From Paenibacillus sp. HWE-109 (GTDB lineage: Bacteria > Bacillota > Bacilli > Paenibacillales > NBRC-103111): DNA of 64,000 bases. Positions 59,401 through 64,000 of the stretch are shown here, piece by piece. The position numbers and the translations under genes were made by a program. The notes under the pieces are model-generated. The model did not search any database. It saw only the letters and a program-made list of their open reading frames with translations, and was not told the DNA's origin. Each line of letters starts with the position of its first letter. The first letter of the stretch is position 1. The stretch covers positions 2,976,001-3,040,000 of the forward strand of contig NZ_CP091881.1 in the NCBI RefSeq assembly GCF_022163125.1, read 5' to 3'.

Positions 59401-61261
59401 CAGCAGTATCCAGTTGAGCTTGCGTGTAATTGCCCGCGTTATCGAGAATCTGCTGCGCCGCATTCATCGCAGTTTCCAGCACGGTGCGAGTTCCTGCCGA
59501 AGTCTGCCCTACATTCGTACCTTGCGGATGATCCGTCAATGCCTGCTGCGCCGCCGTGATCGCCGCGCCAAGTGCAGTCGGAACACCCGCTTGTATAACA
59601 GCAGCATTAAAGACTTGAACCGCTGAATTTATCTGGTTAACAGCAGTATCCAGTTGAGCTTGCGTGTAATTGCCCGCGTTATCGAGAATCTGCTGCGCCG
59701 CATTCATCGCAGTTTCCAGCACGGTGCGAGTTCCTGCCGAAGTCTGCCCTACATTCGAACCTTGCGGATGATCCGTCAACGCCTGCTGCGCCGCCGTGAT
59801 CGCCGCGCCAAGTGCCGTCGGAATGCCCGTTTGAAGAACGGCGGCATTAAAGACTTGAACCGCTGAATTTATCTGGTTAACGGCAGTATCCAGTTGATCC
59901 TGCGTGTAATTGCCCGCGTTATCAAGAATCTGCTGCGCCGCATTGGTTGCGGACTGCAGTGCGGTGCGCGTTCCCGCTGACACCTGCCCCACGTTCACCC
60001 CTTGCGGATGATCCGTCAACGCCTGCTGCGCAACCGTGATCGCCGCGCCAAGCGCAGTCGGAACACCCGCTTGTATAACAGCAGCATTAAAGACTTGAAC
60101 CGCTGAATTTATCTGGCTAACGGCAGTATCCAGTTGATCCTGCGTGTAATTGCCCGCGTTATCAAGAATCTGCTGCGCCGCATTGGTTGCGGACTGAAGT
60201 GCAGTGCGCGCTCCTGCTGACACCTGCCCCACGTTCGCCCCTTGCGTATGATCCGACAACGCCTGCTGTGCCGCTGCGATCGCCGATGCCAACGCCGCGG
60301 GATTGCCGGCTTTGACAATTTGCGCATTGAATGCCGCGATTGAAGAGATCAGAGGAGTTGCGGCGTTAGCCAGGTCGGAAGCGATGGTGGCATTCCCGAT
60401 TCCGTCGATAAAAAGCATGGCTGCGTCATAGTCTGCCGATAAGTCGTTGTAGGCATTGGCCGGAACTTGTCCTACGCGGGTGCCCACCAGATAACTTTTT
60501 AACAACAACTTGGTACTAGAGACCGCTTGAAATAATGCCGTTCCGTCCACAAACGTATGTCCGTTGCTCGACGCATAAACGGCTGCGGGAGAATTCGCAA
60601 TTCCGAATATTTTCAGATTGCTCGGATTACCCGCAAATACACCTGTCCCAAAAGTTGTTGCATCGCCTAACACAGTTATGCTTGTCAAGTTGTTATTATA
60701 GAATGAGCTACTGGCGACACTCGTTACGCCGGCCGGGATGACAAGTTTCGTAATGAGATTGGTGTCGAAAGCCCCGCCATTAATCGTCTTCAAATTTTCC
60801 GATAATTTAATCGATGTCAATTTATTCATATAAAAAGAATAGTTGCCGATCATCGTCACACTATCTGGAAAAACGACTGTTGTAAGCGGATTGTTCTCGA
60901 ATGCGCTTGAGCCGATCGTTAACAAACCGTCTGGAAGGTCTATGGAAGTGAGGCTAGTATAACGGAATCCATACGTTTGAATTACCTTCACGTTGTTCGG
61001 AATCACGACGCTCGTAATTCTAGGTTTGCCCGTACCGTACGTATCAAATGCTGATCTCCCAATTTCGGTTACCGTCGTACCCGCGTACTCAGCGGGAATA
61101 ACCACATTCAGATCCGTACCCTTGTAGTCCGTAACCGTTGCGCCATTGGAACCGACTGTAAAAGTAAAGTCGTTCTCAGCTGCATAAACAGGTAGAATCT
61201 GCGAGAATGAAGTCCCGAACGTAAATAATGCAATTAATAGACATAAGACTGATTTTTTCAT
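56426..61261 (-). CDS. Large SLH surface protein with leucine-rich and FIVAR repeats, 1611 aa
   Basis: Domain order: signal peptide (1-28); BspA-type leucine-rich repeats of the LRR_5 kind (about 40-230; ITSVVIPNNVKVIQTYGFRY is one unit); eight ~80-residue FIVAR units (about 317-949); a beta-rich region (950-1180); a linker and unknown domain (1190-1420); and three SLH domains (about 1425-1610: FSDLSGHWAKADVEHL, FADVPASAWYASAVNA, FTDRDSISSWAQAAVV). It is a cell-surface protein held to wall polysaccharide by SLH and is probably an adhesin or polymer binder. Confidence 0.9.
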   Translation of the reverse strand: MKKSVLCLLIALFTFGTSFSQILPVYAAENDFTFTVGSNGATVTDYKGTDLNVVIPAEYAGTTVTEIGRSAFDTYGTGKPRITSVVIPNNVKVIQTYGFRYTSLTSIDLPDGLLTIGSSAFENNPLTTVVFPDSVTMIGNYSFYMNKLTSIKLSENLKTINGGAFDTNLITKLVIPAGVTSVASSSFYNNNLTSITVLGDATTFGTGVFAGNPSNLKIFGIANSPAAVYASSNGHTFVDGTALFQAVSSTKLLLKSYLVGTRVGQVPANAYNDLSADYDAAMLFIDGIGNATIASDLANAATPLISSIAAFNAQIVKAGNPAALASAIAAAQQALSDHTQGANVGQVSAGARTALQSATNAAQQILDNAGNYTQDQLDTAVSQINSAVQVFNAAVIQAGVPTALGAAITVAQQALTDHPQGVNVGQVSAGTRTALQSATNAAQQILDNAGNYTQDQLDTAVNQINSAVQVFNAAVLQTGIPTALGAAITAAQQALTDHPQGSNVGQTSAGTRTVLETAMNAAQQILDNAGNYTQAQLDTAVNQINSAVQVFNAAVIQAGVPTALGAAITAAQQALTDHPQGTNVGQTSAGTRTVLETAMNAAQQILDNAGNYTQAQLDTAVNQLNSAVQVFTAAVIQAGVPTALGAAITAAQQALTDHPQGTNVGQTSAGTRTVLETAMNAAQQILDNAGNYTQAQLDTAVNQLNSAVQVFNTAIIQAGVPTALGAAIAVAQQALTNHPQGTNVGQTSAGTRTALETAMDVAQQILENAGNYTQDQLDTAVNQINSAVQVFNAAVIQAGVPTALGAAITAAQQALTDHPQGTNVGQTSAGTRTALETAMDTAQQILDNAGNYTRDQLDTAVNQLNSAVQVFTAAVIQAGVRTALGAAITAAQQALTDHPEGTDVGQTSAGDRSALQTAIDAAQAIADDAVNQSQTRLDEATVSLNDAMAIFEAAWVGMVLTASANDLYGTSDTLRFTVFYGYEVTVTGTPVVPIMVGDNSVTQTVYAPYMGARGKAVRKLTFEFEVPAGLADVDGINVAASLELPNGASIVRTSSGRPASLTYVAPDASGIRIVAIPPEVALTVAPNGSERKAISVTASVYGAAAGNALTQLRWLPGSLSGVDFAGGTKGTDILATPQFTITANGDYTVYALDEAGNEAVKTITVTGISTPSSSDNGNRPVTSGTTVKLNPNGRITTLVDPSDIKQVKRSDGTVIEQVILPERTREQVLELLKDAKEPFVSITIGNREQAVQAQFQADWIADMVKAYPNTIIEVRLNDSSYQLRLSVIDLIGLAERLDAEISNMTVNIIQVLASEHIRQEIDRIGVSQGFAVFSDVIDYKVMVETNGQMLEVHDFGGSYSIRTIKLDREKTNRNLVAVQYIPGNGTVVFVPSKMETGPDGTNEAILNVPHNSLYTVVNVQARTFSDLSGHWAKADVEHLASKLLVNGVAADRFESEGTITRAEFSALLVRGLGLSVKESEVGVRFADVPASAWYASAVNAAVASGLVSGIGPGGFAPNDPITREQMAVVIAGALTFTSHGTGSDGQEGGHLDAFTDRDSISSWAQAAVVRASEDGIMNGMEDGRFAPREYVTRAQAAVILKRFLQYVHFID
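58414..60313 (-). repeat. Tandem 240-bp repeats (FIVAR units)
   Basis: Eight direct repeats of 240 bp (80 codons), of which the central ones are nearly identical at the DNA level (units starting near 58800, 59040, 59280, 59520 and 59760). Each unit reads VPTALGAAITAAQQALTDHP, QGTNVGQTSAGTRT and NAGNYTQAQLDTAVNQLNSA. The two outermost units are more diverged. Recombination between units probably changes their number. Confidence 0.92.
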
Positions 61262-61436
61262 GGTTTTTCTCCTTTACTATAACGCTTGAAGCGAGATGAT
61301 GAAGAGCAGAAAATTGTCGAATGAGCGGGATCGGGATAGGTTTCTGCAACTGGATGGCAACTACATTTGATTATAAAGAAGGCTAATAAAAGAATAATGA
61401 AAAATAAGCCAAATTCGCGCAGTATCATGGAGATAG

Positions 61437-61477
61437 AACAAGGAGCAAGATCGCTGTGGATCTTGCTCCTTGTTTGT
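61437..61477. terminator. Strong hairpin upstream of the SLH/FIVAR gene
   Basis: AACAAGGAGCAAGATC and GATCTTGCTCCTTGTT form a perfect 16-bp stem with a T-containing tail on both strands. It isolates the SLH gene from the region 61.5-61.8 kb. Confidence 0.75.
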
Positions 61478-61524
61478 TCTATTTTTGTCCGTTGAAAATA
61501 ATATATTAGACTGGCATCGTTGAT

Positions 61525-61656
61525 CTAACGTGATTTTCCAATTGAAGAAGCTTCAGCTTTTAAATTATAAGTTTTAGACTGATCCATTAAGAGAAACAGC
61601 GGCTGACCAAGACTTGAAAAATACAGCGGTAACCTGTCTCCTCTTTGCAACTCCAT
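61525..61656 (-). CDS. Possible small protein, 43 aa
   Basis: The ATG at 61656 follows AGGGGTG. The product MELQRGDRLPLYFSSLGQPL FLLMDQSKTYNLKAEASSIG KSR is not recognised. It may be a real peptide or a remnant. The 270 bp between the terminator at 61477 and element 30 contain nothing else. Confidence 0.3.
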   Translation of the reverse strand: MELQRGDRLPLYFSSLGQPLFLLMDQSKTYNLKAEASSIGKSR

Positions 61657-61741
61657 TCAAAACACCCCTTCAACCCAACCAGATGCATAATAGCTTTATT
61701 TACCATTAAAACCCTGATTTTGGATGTAGAGAAAAGTTATA

Positions 61742-61826
61742 ACTAAACTATGCTGCCAGTTAGTTCAACAGGCTGCCGAACCATTGCTGTCGGCAGCCTG
61801 TTTCATAGAGCTATAATTACATACCC
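61742..61826 (-). repeat. attC-like element 30
   Basis: Left AAACTATGCTGCCAGTTAGT; hairpin CAGGCTGCCGA...TCGGCAGCCTG (61769-61801); the right site is degenerate (GAGCTATAATTACATACC). The last codons of the Ohr remnant are encoded within it. Confidence 0.75.
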
Positions 61827-62117
61827 GCGAGTTACCCTGGAATACGGACATACGCCATCCGCGGCTCTCACGAGCTCTTCCGCCTGGTCCCGCTCGACTC
61901 CGTCCAAGTTCACGTGCAACTGGGCAGCTAATTCGAATCCGCCGTCGAAAGCTTTGCTGATGCTGACATGCGCGGTCACGTCCGTTCCCAAATTCAGCGC
62001 GCTGTCATAACAAGCGGCGTACCCGGCCGCGAACAGCTGCTCGGGATTCGTACCCTCCTCCCCGTTGCCGCCTAGCGCTTTAGGCATGCGCACATTAGTT
62101 GCTTCATGCGATATCAT
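61803..62117 (-). pseudogene. Organic hydroperoxide resistance (Ohr/OsmC) remnant
   Basis: The frame keeps HEATNVRMPKALGGNGEEGT NPEQLFAAGYAACYDSALNL, with the peroxidatic Cys region, and VCPYSRVTRG, with the resolving Cys. It lacks the Ohr N-terminal dimerisation strand and about 10 residues after SALNL (deletion). The C-terminus is replaced by codons from the att-like element (YVIIAL). It is probably non-functional. The divergent MarR gene suggests an ancestral ohrR-ohr type arrangement. Confidence 0.7.
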
Positions 62118-62227
62118 TCCCTCCCACTGTATCACTAACACTCTTCTTGACAAGTGTTCAACCAATTTATATAATTGACCCATCAATCGTTGATATATCA
62201 ATTAATATTAAAGGTAGGTGGGATAGC

Positions 62228-62662
62228 TTGAAAGATTCAATGGATAATTCCATTATTGATAAACTTCAAAACTTCTATATCCAGCTTATCTCTCAATTCG
62301 GACACTGTACCGGTGTAAGCCCATCGAGATTTCGGCTATTGCACAAACTTTACCATGTCGATGAAATCAATCAGACCACTTTACAAAAAGAGTTGCAAAT
62401 CGATAGTGCCGCAATTACCAGGCATTTGAAACAACTTGAGGGGGATGGTATTGTCACACGACGCATTAATCCAGATGATAATCGCTTCACCTTGGTGAGA
62501 CTTACCGAACTTGGCCGACAGGAAATCGTTGCTTACCGAGAAGAAAAGATCCTTTTTATGGCACAGCTGCTGCAAGGTTTTAGTGAGGAAGAACAGAAAC
62601 TTTTCTCACAAATGATTGAACGCATGCGAAATAATATTACTAAAGGGAGAAATGAAGAATGA
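62228..62662 (+). CDS. MarR-family regulator, 144 aa
   Basis: A TTG at 62228 with AGGTGGG upstream is preferred; an ATG at 62240 is an alternative. The winged helix-turn-helix is complete: RFRLLHKLYHVDEINQTTLQ KELQIDSAAITRHLKQLEGD GIVTRRINPDDNRFTLVRLT. It overlaps the nitroreductase start by four bases (ATGA) and so probably controls this operon in response to a phenolic or oxidant. The N-terminus has no Cys of the OhrR type. Confidence 0.88.
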   Translation: MKDSMDNSIIDKLQNFYIQLISQFGHCTGVSPSRFRLLHKLYHVDEINQTTLQKELQIDSAAITRHLKQLEGDGIVTRRINPDDNRFTLVRLTELGRQEIVAYREEKILFMAQLLQGFSEEEQKLFSQMIERMRNNITKGRNEE

Positions 62663-63297
62663 ATACAGCATTAACCACAAACGATTTTAATCAAATTGTT
62701 GCCGGGCGCCATTCCATTAAAAAATACGATCCTACTGTTAAAATCAGCCGGGACGAAATGACGGAAATTCTTAGAAAGGCCACCTTGGCTCCTTCTTCCG
62801 TCAATATGCAACCTTGGCGTTTCCTAATAATTGAAAGCCCCAAAGCCAAAGCTATCCTTGCCCCCCTTTCACGCTTCAACCAAAGACAAGTCGAAACCTC
62901 CTCCGCGGTTATCGCCATCTTCGGTGATTTGAACAGCATCAACAATGCAGAAGCGATTTATGGCAAAGCCGTGGAACTCGGGTTTATGCCTATGGAAGTA
63001 AAAGAAAAGCAATTGGCGGCTATATCCAAGTATTATGAACAAATGACCCCAGAAGTAAACAGGGAAACCGTGCTAATTGATAGCGGGCTAGTATCCATGC
63101 AACTAATGTTAGTTGCCCGTGCCCATGGATATGACACCAACGCAATCGGCGGATATGAAAAGGACAAGATTGCTGAAGCCTTCGGACTAGACCCGGAGCG
63201 CTACGTTCCAGTCATGCTAATATCGATCGGCAAAGCTGTAGACAATGGTTACCCATCGGTTCGTTTGCCTATCGATCAGGTTACAACTTGGAAGTAA
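62659..63297 (+). CDS. Nitroreductase-family protein, 212 aa
   Basis: The ATG at 62659 follows AGGGAG. FMN-binding features: RHSIKKYDPTVKISRDEMTE, then APSSVNMQPWRFLI (the xxSxxNxQPW motif), LVSMQLMLVARAHGYDTNAI GGY and ISIGKA. It probably reduces nitro compounds or quinones with NAD(P)H. It is co-transcribed with the MarR regulator (4-bp overlap) and the monooxygenase 40 bp downstream. Confidence 0.9.
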   Translation: MNTALTTNDFNQIVAGRHSIKKYDPTVKISRDEMTEILRKATLAPSSVNMQPWRFLIIESPKAKAILAPLSRFNQRQVETSSAVIAIFGDLNSINNAEAIYGKAVELGFMPMEVKEKQLAAISKYYEQMTPEVNRETVLIDSGLVSMQLMLVARAHGYDTNAIGGYEKDKIAEAFGLDPERYVPVMLISIGKAVDNGYPSVRLPIDQVTTWK

Positions 63298-63336
63298 CAC
63301 TAAATTCATGCCTATTTCAGAGGAGATGTGTCAACT

Positions 63337-63642
63337 GTGATTATTCTACATGCTAATTTACAAGTAAATCCGGCCAGAAATGACGATTTTTTACGGGAAG
63401 TCAAAGCGTTGGTTGCCGCTTCCAGAGTCGAGGACGGTAATATTGCTTATAACCTGTATTTGGACATTGAAAAGGAATGCACTTACACAATGGTGGAAAT
63501 ATGGGAAAACCTTGACGCAGTTGCCTCACACAATAAGTCCGATCATCTCAAAACTTTCGTGAGCCGAGCACGGGAATTTCTTGCTGCTCCATTGATAATC
63601 AAGTCGTACAAGGGGGAGCCTCTAGAGACTCCTACCCTTTAG
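63337..63642 (+). CDS. Antibiotic biosynthesis monooxygenase (quinol monooxygenase-like), 101 aa
   Basis: Two GTG codons are possible; 63337 lies 11 bases after GAGGAG, while 63328 is too close, so 63337 is preferred. The sequence IILHANLQVNPARNDDFLRE VKALVAASRVEDGNIAYNLY and YTMVEIWENLDAVASHNKSD HLKTF is the ABM ferredoxin-like fold (YgiN type). With the nitroreductase it suggests a quinone or electrophile detoxification operon. Confidence 0.88.
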   Translation: MIILHANLQVNPARNDDFLREVKALVAASRVEDGNIAYNLYLDIEKECTYTMVEIWENLDAVASHNKSDHLKTFVSRAREFLAAPLIIKSYKGEPLETPTL

Positions 63643-63703
63643 TTGTTAAAGTATTAGTAAGGCTGTAGATTGGACAGCAGCCTATAGGAGAGGATGATTC
63701 CGC

Positions 63704-64000
63704 ATGACGGATGCAAATCAATTATTTGGACAAGCCCTAGTAAAATCGCTGGTCGGGGAACGCGGACATATTCCTATTGCCCGCGCTTTACCGGACATTG
63801 ATGCCGAACTGGCTGGGCGCGTACATGAAGCCATGCCTTATAGTATCTATCAACTGTTGAGACACATGCATTACTGGCAGCAATTCATGCTGGAGCATTT
63901 GGAAGGACGTAAACCGCAGCTCCCAGCTAACGTCATGGGAAGTTGGCCGGAAGAGACGAGCCCTCAAGATGAGATGTCTTGGCAAACTGATATCAAGATG
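63704..64000 (+). CDS. DinB-family protein, partial
   Basis: The ATG at 63704 follows AGGAGAGGATG. The product MTDANQLFGQALVKSLVGER GHIPIARALPDIDAELAGRV HEAMPYSIYQLLRHMHYWQQ FML carries the first helices and the metal-ligand His of the DinB/DfsB four-helix fold (putative metal-dependent thiol S-transferase). The window ends inside the gene. Confidence 0.8.
   Translation, partial: MTDANQLFGQALVKSLVGERGHIPIARALPDIDAELAGRVHEAMPYSIYQLLRHMHYWQQFMLEHLEGRKPQLPANVMGSWPEETSPQDEMSWQTDIKM

Noticed and set aside
58694..59866. Five near-identical 70-residue plus-strand open frames
   Set aside because: They are antisense shadows of the 240-bp FIVAR repeats in the 1611-residue gene and have no ribosome sites.

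Overview
The window looks like a spore-forming, Gram-positive member of the Paenibacillaceae (Paenibacillus or a relative). The evidence is a CotS-type spore-coat kinase homologue, two S-layer-homology (SLH) proteins, GGAGG ribosome sites with frequent TTG/GTG starts, IS1182/IS66 relics, and AT-rich accessory DNA alternating with GC-richer housekeeping genes such as nadB. The genus is inferred; there is no rRNA or marker gene.

Bases 1-19.4 kb form a cassette array. About 27 short, mostly minus-strand genes each end at a repeated ~30-100 bp element. A complete element has two related core sites (right: AACTATCGTTCCCGTTAG followed by TTTAAT; left: AACTATCCTGCCCGTTAC followed by TTCAAC) flanking a small hairpin, usually GGCAGCC...GGCTGCC. 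Read on the minus strand, gene - R'' - hairpin - R' - next gene is the layout of integron cassettes and attC sites. A complete tyrosine recombinase (8546-9388) sits inside the array, and the 5' end of a second, nonsense-mutated copy is at 1-70. The recombinase lacks the extra segment of integron IntI, so this seems to be an integron-like system run by a XerC/D-like enzyme. Many cassette products resemble immunity proteins against polymorphic or contact-dependent toxins (Imm53, CdiI, MafI-like, Imm33-like) or orphan DUFs, with no toxin nearby. Several cassettes are otherwise intact but carry one in-frame stop.

Bases 19.4-30.8 kb are mosaic: an NAD(P)-binding protein, an IS1182 relic, an antitoxin fragment, an arylamine N-acetyltransferase, a CotS-like kinase, and a second run of small minus-strand genes (25.2-29.0 kb). 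That run is separated by a different ~20 bp inverted repeat (ATAAAATCnTnCTTTTATT). Three iteron blocks (19.04, 22.60, 30.29 kb) look like orphan ends of Tn7/Tn5053-type transposons.

Bases 30.8-64 kb are more conventional: VOC and SRPBCC proteins, an ECF sigma factor with a SnoaL-like tail, nadB, two OmpR-type two-component systems, a LytTR/GHKL system, three serine beta-lactamase-like hydrolases (one with SLH domains), an aldo/keto reductase with a divergent XRE regulator, a 1611-residue SLH/FIVAR surface protein, and a MarR-nitroreductase-monooxygenase operon. The attC-like elements recur here singly, nearly always just 3' of a minus-strand gene, so they are dispersed across the region and not confined to the array.
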